Source of the DNA: Micromonospora echinospora
GTDB lineage: Bacteria; Actinomycetota; Actinomycetes; Mycobacteriales; Micromonosporaceae
Assembly (NCBI RefSeq): GCF_014203425.1
Contig: NZ_JACHJC010000001.1
Coordinates: forward strand, 6,651,501-6,715,500
DNA length: 64,000 bases
Direction: 5' to 3'
Within the stretch, counting starts at the first letter, position 1; each line of letters begins with the position of its first letter. Below the pieces are notes generated by a model that worked only from the letters and a program-made list of their open reading frames with translations, was not told the DNA's origin and searched no databases. Shown piece after piece: positions 41,626 through 49,853 of the stretch. The position numbers and the translations under genes are program-made.

Positions 41626-42182
41626 CCGTCGGCAGTCGGCATGTCCCGTCACGGGACATGCTTGACACTGGCGTTCCACCAGATGCTTGACATGATCGGG
41701 GCGCTTTCGGTGAGGACCAGGCTCACCCGGCGATCGCCCGGTCCGGCACGATGAGGCCGTGGGAATGAGTGTGCAGGTCCGGGAGTACAGCGGTGTCGTC
41801 GTAGAGCAACTTACGGACGCCGCGAGCATCGCGTCTCTCTGCTCCTTGGCTGCATCGGAGCCGTCCCGTTACCCGTTGCTCTCCGGAGTCGACCCCTACG
41901 ACGACACCTGGTTCAACAGCCGCCAGACGGCCAGGCTGGCAACCGAACTTCAGTCGATCATCGAGCGATCCAAGGATGACAGAGTGCGAGCAGCCGGCCA
42001 GGCGATACTTCAGCTCGCATCGCTCCTAGAGATCGCGCCTCGACGTCCCCACCACCGACAGCTCCTGTTCAACGGAGACTGACCGCGAAGATTCTGCCGG
42101 CCGGCACTAGGCCATCTGGCAAGCATGTGCTGGGACGGATCTGTCAAGCATGTGGTGGGACTAGACACCGTCGGCAGTCGGC
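41626..42182. mobile_element. Mini-element with symmetric ends around one orphan gene
   Basis: Each end has two copies of TGTCAAGCAT-like decamers exactly 25 bases apart, pointing outward symmetrically: ATGCTTGACA at 41658 and 41683, and TGGCAAGCAT/TGTCAAGCAT at 42117 and 42142. Identical 15-base direct repeats CCGTCGGCAGTCGGC flank the unit (41626-41640, 42168-42182). The ends resemble the repeated terminal sites of IS21-type elements. No transposase is inside, so it would be non-autonomous. Confidence 0.55.
41765..42082 (+). CDS. Hypothetical protein carried by the mini-element
   Basis: A 105-residue, mostly helical protein (SVQVREYSGVVVEQLTDAAS; ATELQSIIERSKDDRVRAAG). GAGG lies 8 bases before the ATG; a GTG two codons upstream is an alternative. 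Codon use is less GC-biased than the core genome. No family recognised. It is the only gene between the inverted ends. Confidence 0.55.
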   Translation: MSVQVREYSGVVVEQLTDAASIASLCSLAASEPSRYPLLSGVDPYDDTWFNSRQTARLATELQSIIERSKDDRVRAAGQAILQLASLLEIAPRRPHHRQLLFNGD

Positions 42183-42233
42183 AGTCGGCCGCATCCGTCG
42201 AGACAGTCCATGTCGGAGGTAGAGTCCGCGACC

Positions 42234-42854
42234 GTGGATGAGGTGACTTGGCTCAATGTCATCACCGTGCTCATTGCCCTGGGCGGCGTGGTCGTGGCGG
42301 TACTGTCCTGGGTGGTGTCGCGTGGCTCACGTAGCGAGGCACGGCGCTCAGCCGACGCTGCCGAGGTGTCGGCAAAGGCAGCGCAGGACTCGGCCCGGGA
42401 GGCCGCCGCTATCGCGGCGATCGAGCGTGACCGTGAGCATGACCGGCTCGGCCCTGGGCCGGTAACCGGCATCGCTCTTGAGTTGGAGCCGAACCCACGC
42501 GATAGCGGTCTGCCCGAGACGCTGTTCGGCACGATCACCGTGCCTCGCGACTACCGCGTGCGCGCCGTCGCCGTACGGGGCAATTCCTCTGCGCCGATCG
42601 GCCTGGACTTGCTGCTGCATGCTGGTCGCCCCTACCGCTTCGCCATCGAGCAGATGCATCCGAATCGCACTGAGCCCGTTGCGGAGTACGTGCTGTTCCG
42701 ATTCTGGCCGCCTGCTGAGATCGATGACGTGGACACGTGGCAATGCCCCTGCGATCGACCACAAGCCGACGGGGATAACCGGCCTGGTCATTGGGAGTGG
42801 CGTGCTCCGGTTGAGTATCGACGGCCACCTACACAGGTGTTCGTGTTGCGCTGA
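42234..42854 (+). CDS. Hypothetical single-pass membrane protein
   Basis: A 206-residue protein with one N-terminal transmembrane helix (WLNVITVLIALGGVVVAVLS), then an Ala-rich coiled-coil stretch (ARRSADAAEVSAKAAQDSAR) and a beta-rich C-terminal domain. The GTG at 42234 is 8 bases after TAGAGT and 13 after GGAGGT; ATG 42210 in the same frame is the alternative. No family recognised. Confidence 0.6.
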   Translation: MDEVTWLNVITVLIALGGVVVAVLSWVVSRGSRSEARRSADAAEVSAKAAQDSAREAAAIAAIERDREHDRLGPGPVTGIALELEPNPRDSGLPETLFGTITVPRDYRVRAVAVRGNSSAPIGLDLLLHAGRPYRFAIEQMHPNRTEPVAEYVLFRFWPPAEIDDVDTWQCPCDRPQADGDNRPGHWEWRAPVEYRRPPTQVFVLR

Positions 42855-42884
42855 GCCGGCGGTGACGGCAGAGCGGCTTGCGGG

Positions 42885-43105
42885 TTAGTTGCGAGTACCG
42901 GGGAACGATGATTGCAAGGCGGTAGCTCGTGACTCGATGAGCTGCATGCGGAGCTGCCACTCTTCGTTCGCGCTCCAGTCGCTCTGGGCCGTGATCTGGT
43001 CCGGGTGCTTCGGTACAACAGCCCTGGCTCCGCGATGAAGTAGCCGTCGGTCACGACTGACGCGGCGATCAACAGCCCAGTGTCTTCCCCACCCGGCAGT
43101 GCCAT
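42885..43105 (-). pseudogene. Glycosyltransferase-like C-terminal fragment, frameshifted
   Basis: One minus frame gives GGEDTGLLIAASVVTDGYF-IAEPGLLYR; a different frame continues KHPDQITAQSDWSANEEWQL to a stop at 42885. Joined, they resemble the end of a family-2 glycosyltransferase (GEDT, then LLYRxHPxQ). A single missing base near 43011 explains the break. The N-terminal part is absent; the fragment abuts the integrase stump. Confidence 0.55.
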
Positions 43106-43116
43106 CCAGCCGCCAA

Positions 43117-43652
43117 GGGCGAGGGCGAATTCTCGCCGGTTGCTCGCGCTTCGGGTGCAGGATGTCGACTTCGCCGCGCGCCTGGTGCGGATCGAGTGGC
43201 AGTTCGCGCCTCAGTCCAAGGTCCGGACGGTGCCCAAGACACCGCGCTCGCGCCGGATCGTGCCGCTGCCCCAGGTCGTCGCCGACGCGCTGCGGGCGCA
43301 CATGGCACAGTTCCCGCCGGCTGATGACGGCACGCTGTTCACGACCCGCTTCGCCGGCCCCTACCGGCATGACTACTACGGCACGCTCATCTTTGGCGCG
43401 GCTGTGCGGAAGGCGGGCCTTCGGGAGAGCATCACGACTCACGACCTGCGTCACCATTACGCCTCGGTGCTGCTGATGCAGGGCGAGTCGGTCATTACAG
43501 TGGCCGAACGGCTGGGGCACGAGAACGCGACGCTGGTCCTGTCGACGTACGGTCACCTGATGCCGGACTCGGAGGAGCGCACCCGCCGGGCGGTCGATGA
43601 GGCGTGGGGTTGTGCCCCAGGTGTGCCCCAGGGCGAGGCATCAACCTCCTGA
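43117..43652 (+). pseudogene. Tyrosine recombinase/integrase, C-terminal stump
   Basis: Catalytic-domain remnant of a phage-type integrase: LLALRVQDVDFAARLVRIEW, THDLRHHYASVLLMQGES (box HxxR) and LGHENATLVLSTYGHLMPD with the Tyr nucleophile region. The N-terminal two-thirds and the first catalytic Arg (RxGE-type motif) are missing, so it is inactive. It ends 11 bases before the right attachment repeat core, the usual integrase position. Confidence 0.85.
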
Positions 43653-43672
43653 CCTGCGGGAACGGGCCGGAT

Positions 43673-43692
<20 letters not shown>
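43620..43692 (+). repeat. Right attachment repeat (attR) at the end of ychF
   Basis: Partner of 38767-38839. The 30 identical bases 43663-43692 contain the ychF stop codon and its last six codons, so the integration site is the 3' end of ychF. Confidence 0.8.
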
Positions 43693-44758
<1,066 letters not shown>

Positions 44759-44816
44759 GACGAATCAGCTTACGCGCCTCGCCGTCACCGCCGGGCAGGC
44801 AGGTACGCGAAGCCGG

Positions 44817-45563
44817 TCACTGCGCCGCGGCGGACAGCAGGCGTGGCTCGATCCGGGTCTCCCGGACGGTGCCGGCCGCGGCGCGGACCAACTCGTACGC
44901 GGCCACGCCCGGCCGGTCGGCCACCACCTCGGCCAGCCGGGTGCCCCGGTAGATCAGTCCGACGCCGTCGTCGGTGCAGTGGCTGGCCGGCAGCGTGCCG
45001 TCGGCGACCAGCCGGTGCATCAGCGGTCGCCGCTGCTCCTCGCTGTCGTAGTGCACGCCGTTGCCGTACGGGAGCCAGCCCAGTCCTTCGGTGAAGGGCC
45101 GCAGCGTCGGGCCGTAGCTGTCGGTGGCGCCGCCGGTGTGCCAGCAGATCGAGCCGGCGGAGACGCCGCCGAGCACCACACCTGCCTGCCAGCACTCGTG
45201 CAGGATGTCCGGCAGGCCATGCACCCGCCAGACCGCACACAGGTTCGCCACGCTGCCGCCGCCGACCCAGATGACGTCCTGCGCGAGCAGGTGGGCGCGG
45301 ATGTCCTCGACGTTCGGCATCGGATAGAGCGCCAGATGGGAGGCGCGGAACCGGGTGCCGGCGAAGGCGCCGTAGAAGACGGTGAACCCGGTCGGCTGGT
45401 CCCCGGTGGCCTGGCCGAGGTAGCAGATGCGGGGTGCGTCACCGGCCCCGGCCAGCTCGGCCATCAGGTCGAACAGGGCGCTGGGCCGGGCGTCCCACGG
45501 GCCGCGGCGCCGACTGGCGAAACCCATGCTGGTGGCGACGATCGTCGGTTCAGTGGCGGGCAC
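44817..45563 (-). CDS. pepE: Peptidase E (S51 family)
   Basis: A 248-residue class I glutamine-amidotransferase-like serine peptidase. The nucleophile Ser lies in GGVSAGSICW, with GGGSVANLCAVWR upstream and HCTDDGVGLIY supplying the later residues. Family members cleave Asp-X dipeptides; the S51 family also includes cyanophycinase-like enzymes. The start is GTG at 45563. It lies 58 bases downstream of ychF in the opposite direction of flow (ychF follows it) and 30 bases after the MarR gene. Confidence 0.88.
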   Translation of the reverse strand: MPATEPTIVATSMGFASRRRGPWDARPSALFDLMAELAGAGDAPRICYLGQATGDQPTGFTVFYGAFAGTRFRASHLALYPMPNVEDIRAHLLAQDVIWVGGGSVANLCAVWRVHGLPDILHECWQAGVVLGGVSAGSICWHTGGATDSYGPTLRPFTEGLGWLPYGNGVHYDSEEQRRPLMHRLVADGTLPASHCTDDGVGLIYRGTRLAEVVADRPGVAAYELVRAAAGTVRETRIEPRLLSAAAQ

Positions 45564-45593
45564 GGGCGTCCTTCCGGCCGATGACAGTGGCGA

Positions 45594-46106
45594 TCATTGT
45601 GCCGGACCGGTGGTGTCGGTGTCGGCCGCGGCGAGCAGCGTACGCAGGAGGTCGGCCAGCCGGTCCTGGTCGGCCGGGGGCAGCACGTCGAGGATCCGCC
45701 GCTGCACCGCGAGCCCGGCCTCGGCGGACTCCTCGACCACCCGGCGACCGGTGTCGGTGAGTGTGACCCGCAGCGCCCGCCGGTCGGCCGGGTCCGGCGA
45801 GCGGCGCACCAGACCGGCCCGTTCGAGGCGGTCGAGCCGCCCGGTCATGCCCCCGGAGGTGAGCATCAGCGAGGCGGCGAGCGCCTTCGGCGCCAGCGTG
45901 TACGGAGAGCCGGAGCGCCGCAGCGCGGCGAGCACGTCGAACTCGCCACGGCCGATGCCCCAGGCCGCGTACACCTTCTCCTGGCCGTCGCCGACCAGCC
46001 GGGCCAGCCGGTAGATGCGGCCGAACACGGCCATCGGCTCGGGCCGCATGCCTGGTCGTTCCCGCCGCCACTGCTCGACGATCGCGTCCACCTCGTCGCC
46101 TGTCAC
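45594..46106 (-). CDS. MarR family transcriptional regulator
   Basis: A 170-residue winged-helix regulator: EFDVLAALRRSGSPYTLAPK, SLMLTSGGMTGRLDRLERAG and the wing RSPDPADRRALRVTLTDTG are the MarR core. The GTG at 46106 is chosen because CACAAT lies 8 bases upstream (leaderless). It is divergent from an EamA transporter and shares with it an operator-like palindrome, so it probably represses both. Confidence 0.9.
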   Translation of the reverse strand: MTGDEVDAIVEQWRRERPGMRPEPMAVFGRIYRLARLVGDGQEKVYAAWGIGRGEFDVLAALRRSGSPYTLAPKALAASLMLTSGGMTGRLDRLERAGLVRRSPDPADRRALRVTLTDTGRRVVEESAEAGLAVQRRILDVLPPADQDRLADLLRTLLAAADTDTTGPAQ

Positions 46107-46155
46107 GGCTGCCGATTGTGCCCCACGTCCCACTTCCCCTTTTCGCTCGGGCCTG

Positions 46156-46176
46156 ATTAGCTTAGCACTAAGATAC
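46156..46176. promoter_or_regulatory. MarR operator between marR and the EamA gene
   Basis: TTAGCTTAGCACTAAGATAC contains the perfect palindrome CTTAG-CA-CTAAG (46161-46172) in an AT-rich patch of the 92-base divergent gap. It resembles operators seen before MarR/transporter pairs in actinobacteria. Confidence 0.65.
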
Positions 46177-46198
46177 TTACGGCTGAGAAAAGAGCGCC

Positions 46199-47392
46199 AT
46201 GAACCGCCGCTGGACCGACGTCGCGCTGACCGCCGCCGCCCCCGTCACCTGGGGCACCACCTACCTGGTGACCGCCGAACTCCTTCCCCCGGACCGGCCG
46301 CTCTGGGCCGGGGCCCTCCGCGCCCTCCCGGCCGGCCTGCTGCTGCTCGCGTTGACCCGAAGGCGACCACACGGCCTCTGGTGGAGGCGGGCCGCTGTGC
46401 TCGGCGCGCTCAACATCGGGGTGTTCTTCCCGCTGCTCTTCCTCGCCGCGTACCGGCTGCCCGGCGGCACCGCCGCCGTGCTCGGCGCCGCGCAGCCACT
46501 GCTCGTCGCGGTGCTCACGGTGGCCCTGCTCCGCGACCGTCCCACCCGGCCGGCGCTGGTCGCCGCCGTGGCCGCCCCGCTCGGCGTCGCCCTCGTGGTG
46601 CTGCGCCCCGGTGCCGGCCTCGACCCGCTCGGCGTCGCCGCCGGGCTCGCCGGGGCCGTGGCGATGGCCGCCGGGCTGGTGCTCACCCGCCGCTGGGGCC
46701 GGCCGCCCGGAGTGGGCGTCCTGGCCGCGACGAGCTGGCAGCTCGTCGCCGGTGGCCTGATGATCGTGCCGGTCGCCGCCGCCGTCGAGGGCGCGCCGCC
46801 CGTGCCTGACGGGCCGGCAGTGCTCGGGTACGCATGGCTCGGGCTGGCCGGCACCGCGCTGGCGTACGTGCTGTGGTTCCGTGGCGCGACGCGGCTGCCG
46901 GTGGCCCAGGTCTCGGTGCTCGGCGCGTTGAGCCCGCTCACCGCGGCGACGCTCGGCTGGGTGGTGCTCGGCGAGGTGCTGGATCCGGTCCAGCTCAGCG
47001 GGTTCGCGGTGGCAGTGGCGGCGATGGTGCTGGCCCAGCTGCCGGACCGATCGTCGCGCCCGCTGCCGACCGGCGACGCGGACCGCCCGACGGCGGCGCT
47101 GGCCGGCGTTCGGACGGGCGGCGGGACGGCGGCCTGGTGGCGGCGCCGTCAGCCGGCTCGCAGCCGGCGCCAGTCGTCCGGCCACGGGTCGGCGGCGACG
47201 CCCTCGGGCAGCACACCGGCCGGTAGTTGCGCCGCGGCGGCCAGCGGCAGCGTGAACCGGTGCGCGGCGGCGGAACCGGCCTCGTACGACCGGTCGAGCA
47301 GCCACCGCACCTCGTCGGCAGTCCAGCCCAGGCCGGAGCGGGCGGCGATCTCCCGGACCAGCCGCAGGCCGACGCGGGTGTCGTCGTCGTAG
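46199..47392 (+). CDS. EamA/DMT family transporter, reading into a convergent gene
   Basis: A ten-helix drug/metabolite transporter: two EamA halves (residues ~8-135 and ~145-280), with WGTTYLVTAELLPPDRPLWAG-type first-helix sequence and the second-half motif GALSPLTAATLGWVVLGEVL. The homologous part ends near residue 285 (VLAQLPDR). The frame then stays open for ~110 Ser/Arg-rich residues, the last ~80 lying antisense over the convergent gene at 47149. That tail is probably non-functional. A substrate efflux role under MarR control is likely. Confidence 0.87.
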   Translation: MNRRWTDVALTAAAPVTWGTTYLVTAELLPPDRPLWAGALRALPAGLLLLALTRRRPHGLWWRRAAVLGALNIGVFFPLLFLAAYRLPGGTAAVLGAAQPLLVAVLTVALLRDRPTRPALVAAVAAPLGVALVVLRPGAGLDPLGVAAGLAGAVAMAAGLVLTRRWGRPPGVGVLAATSWQLVAGGLMIVPVAAAVEGAPPVPDGPAVLGYAWLGLAGTALAYVLWFRGATRLPVAQVSVLGALSPLTAATLGWVVLGEVLDPVQLSGFAVAVAAMVLAQLPDRSSRPLPTGDADRPTAALAGVRTGGGTAAWWRRRQPARSRRQSSGHGSAATPSGSTPAGSCAAAASGSVNRCAAAEPASYDRSSSHRTSSAVQPRPERAAISRTSRRPTRVSSS

Positions 47393-47613
47393 AAGCGCAT
47401 GCACCAGTGATGCGCCCACATGCCGAGCGCGCGCAGCCCGTCCGGGTCGAGCGAGCCGGCCAGCCGGCCGCAGGCGGTGTCGGGGAAGGGGCGACCGGCA
47501 TCACCGGCCCGGTCGCGCTCGATCGCGCCGTACGCGGCCGGCGCCACCATCCTCATCCGCTCGTAGAAGCCCTGCACCACCGCGGCGTCCAACGGTGCCC
47601 GCCCCGATCGCAT
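47149..47613 (-). CDS. Hypothetical protein
   Basis: A 154-residue soluble protein rich in aromatic residues (RALGMWAHHWCMRFYDDDTR; WLLDRSYEAGSAAAHRF). The ATG at 47613 starts MRSGRAPLDAAVV. No family recognised, but codon use is typical of a real gene. Its 3' half overlaps the antisense tail of the EamA transporter frame by 244 bases. Confidence 0.65.
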   Translation of the reverse strand: MRSGRAPLDAAVVQGFYERMRMVAPAAYGAIERDRAGDAGRPFPDTACGRLAGSLDPDGLRALGMWAHHWCMRFYDDDTRVGLRLVREIAARSGLGWTADEVRWLLDRSYEAGSAAAHRFTLPLAAAAQLPAGVLPEGVAADPWPDDWRRLRAG

Positions 47614-47855
47614 CAGCGGACACCCCGCCCGGCCACGCTCGCCATGCCCCGCACCTTTTCTTGAGTTGGTGGCGGGACCGTACCGACCACTTACGACACT
47701 TTCTCGGGTCCGCCGATCATGATCCACGCCATCTCGCCGAGGTGGCGGTGTCCCGGGGTCGGGGATACCGCCAGCTCCCCGAGCTGGCGCGACTGCCACA
47801 CGTCATGTCCGAATACCGCCAGCCGCGGCCGGGGAGCGCGAGGCAGGATCGGGGC

Positions 47856-49307
47856 ATGGAGCTGGACTTTGAACGGTGTTACCGGGCCGTCGACAGCCGC
47901 GACCCGCGGTTCGACGGCTGGTTCTACACCGGCGTGACGTCGACCGGGATCTACTGCCGGCCGTCCTGTCCGGCGATGACGCCGAAGCGGCAGAATGTCC
48001 GCTTCTTCCCGTCGGCCGCCGCCGCGCAGGGAGCCGGGCTGCGGGCGTGCCGCCGGTGCCGGCCGGACGCGGCGCCAGGTTCCCCCCAGTGGGACGTCCG
48101 GGCCGACCTGGTCGGCCGCGCCATGCGGCTGATCGCCGACGGCGTGGTCGACCGCGACGGGGTGCCCGGGCTGGCCGGCCGGCTGGGCTACACCGAGCGG
48201 CACCTGCACCGGATGCTCCAGGCCGAGCTGGGCGCCGGCCCGCTGGCGCTGGCCCGGGCGCAACGCGCGCAGACCGCCCGGATCCTCATCGAGACCACCG
48301 GTCTCGGCCTGGCCGAGGTGGCCTTCGCCGCCGGGTTCGGCAGCGTCCGGCAGTTCAACGAGACGCTCCGTGAGGTCTACGGCGGCACCCCGTCCGAGCT
48401 GCGCGCCGGGCGACGCGGCCCGGCCTCGGCCACCGGGGCGGGCACGCTCTCGCTGCGGCTGGCGTACCGGCCACCACTGCACGCGGTCGCGCTGCTGGAC
48501 TTCCTCGCGCTGCGCGCTCTGCCCGGCGTCGAGGTGGTCCGCGACGGCACCTACCACCGGGCGGTGCGCCTGCCGCACGGTCCCGGCACGGTGGCGCTGA
48601 CCCCGTCCGACGGGCACGTGGCCGCCACGCTGCAGCTGGCCGACATGCGTGACCTGGCCCCCGCGGTGGCCCGCTGCCGCCGCCTGCTCGACCTGGACGC
48701 CGACCCGGTCGCGGTGGACGCCACCCTGGCCGCCGACCCGGCGCTGGCCCCGGCAGTTGCGGCCGAGCCAGGCGTCCGGCTCCCGCACGCGGTAGACGGC
48801 TTCGAGCTGGCCGTCCGCGCCGTCGTGACCCAGCAGGTCTCGCTGAGTTCGGCGCGGACCACGCTCACCCGCCTGCTCTCTGCCACCCGGTCGGCGAGCG
48901 GTTCAGGCACCGACGACCCGGCGGACGGCCTGGTGGCGTTCCCGGGTCCGGCGGAGGTGCTCGCGGCGCCGGACCCGGCGTTCCGGATGCCGGCGGCCCG
49001 CCGGGAGACGATCCGGGCGCTGGCCCGCGCCGTCACCGACGGGAAGCTGGACCTGGAACCCGGGGGCGACCGGGAGGAGACGGTCCGGCTCCTGGCAGCG
49101 GTGCCCGGCGTCGGCCCGTGGACCACCGGCTACCTGGCCATGCGCGCACTCGGCGACCCCGACATCGCCCTCACCACCGACCTGGGCGTACGCCGCGGCG
49201 CAACCGCGCTCGGCCTGCCCGACACCCCGAAGACCCTGCTCGCGTACGCCGACCGCTGGCGCCCCTGGCGGTCCTACGCGACGATCCGACTCTGGAGAGC
49301 AGCATGA
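47856..49307 (+). CDS. alkA: Ada-AlkA fusion: methyl-phosphotriester sensor and 3-methyladenine DNA glycosylase II
   Basis: A 483-residue DNA alkylation-repair protein. Residues 1-80 are the Ada metal domain with four Cys (GIYCRPSCPA; RACRRCRPD). Residues ~85-185 are an AraC-type HTH (GRLGYTERHLHRMLQAELG). The rest is AlkA, with an N-terminal domain and HhH-GPD: VPGVGPWTTGYLAMRALGD, with the catalytic Asp in TTDLGVRRG. It senses methyl phosphotriesters and excises alkylated bases. The start at 47856 gives the family's MELDFERCYRAV. Its stop overlaps the ogt start. Confidence 0.94.
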   Translation: MELDFERCYRAVDSRDPRFDGWFYTGVTSTGIYCRPSCPAMTPKRQNVRFFPSAAAAQGAGLRACRRCRPDAAPGSPQWDVRADLVGRAMRLIADGVVDRDGVPGLAGRLGYTERHLHRMLQAELGAGPLALARAQRAQTARILIETTGLGLAEVAFAAGFGSVRQFNETLREVYGGTPSELRAGRRGPASATGAGTLSLRLAYRPPLHAVALLDFLALRALPGVEVVRDGTYHRAVRLPHGPGTVALTPSDGHVAATLQLADMRDLAPAVARCRRLLDLDADPVAVDATLAADPALAPAVAAEPGVRLPHAVDGFELAVRAVVTQQVSLSSARTTLTRLLSATRSASGSGTDDPADGLVAFPGPAEVLAAPDPAFRMPAARRETIRALARAVTDGKLDLEPGGDREETVRLLAAVPGVGPWTTGYLAMRALGDPDIALTTDLGVRRGATALGLPDTPKTLLAYADRWRPWRSYATIRLWRAA

Positions 49308-49816
49308 GCACTGTGGACAGCACCGTCATCGACACACCCGTCGGCCCGTTGAGCGTGCTCGCCGGCCCCGACGGCGCGGTACGCGCGGCCGGCTTCACGC
49401 CCGACCCGGCGGCCCTGGCGCCGTTGACCCACCAGAGCCTGCGCGGCGACCTGCGGGAGCGGGCCGACCTCGGGCCGGTGACCGCTGCCGTACGGGCCTA
49501 CCTGGACGGAGACCTCGCCGCGATCGACGCGATCCCGGTGGAGCAGCACAGCGGCGGGCTCTTCCTGACGCACGCCTGGCAGGTGCTGCGCGACGTCAAG
49601 CCCGGCGATCCGGTCACCTACACCGGGTTCGCCGCACTGGCCGGGCGACCCGCCGCGGTCCGCGCCGCCGCGGCGGCCTGCGCGCGCAACGCCGCAGCGC
49701 TCTTCGTGCCCTGTCACCGGGTGCTGCGCACCGACGGCACGCTCGGCGGCTACCGCTGGGGCCTGCACGTGAAGAAGTGGCTTCTCGGGCATGAGGGACG
49801 GGTGACGGCTAGCTGA
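49304..49816 (+). CDS. ogt: Methylated-DNA-protein-cysteine methyltransferase
   Basis: A 170-residue O6-alkylguanine-DNA alkyltransferase. The acceptor Cys is in VPCHRVLRTDG and the arginine-finger/recognition helix in PAAVRAAAAACARN. The N-terminal domain is short. The ATG overlaps the alkA stop by four bases, making a two-gene adaptive-response-like operon that repairs both N-alkyl and O-alkyl damage. Confidence 0.94.
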   Translation: MSTVDSTVIDTPVGPLSVLAGPDGAVRAAGFTPDPAALAPLTHQSLRGDLRERADLGPVTAAVRAYLDGDLAAIDAIPVEQHSGGLFLTHAWQVLRDVKPGDPVTYTGFAALAGRPAAVRAAAAACARNAAALFVPCHRVLRTDGTLGGYRWGLHVKKWLLGHEGRVTAS

Positions 49817-49841
49817 CAGCGGAAACGTCACCCCCGACGGC

Positions 49842-49847
49842 TACCGT
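49842..49847 (+). promoter_or_regulatory. -10 element, leaderless ABC exporter
   Basis: TACCGT lies 6 bases before the GTG at 49854, with no ribosome site. Confidence 0.5.
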
Positions 49848-49853
49848 CGGGTA

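Noticed and set aside
42885..43556. A single 223-codon minus-strand gene covering the glycosyltransferase fragment and the integrase region
   Set aside because: Upstream of about 43010 it is an antisense shadow of the integrase stump; only the last ~40 codons look like real protein, and these continue a different frame.
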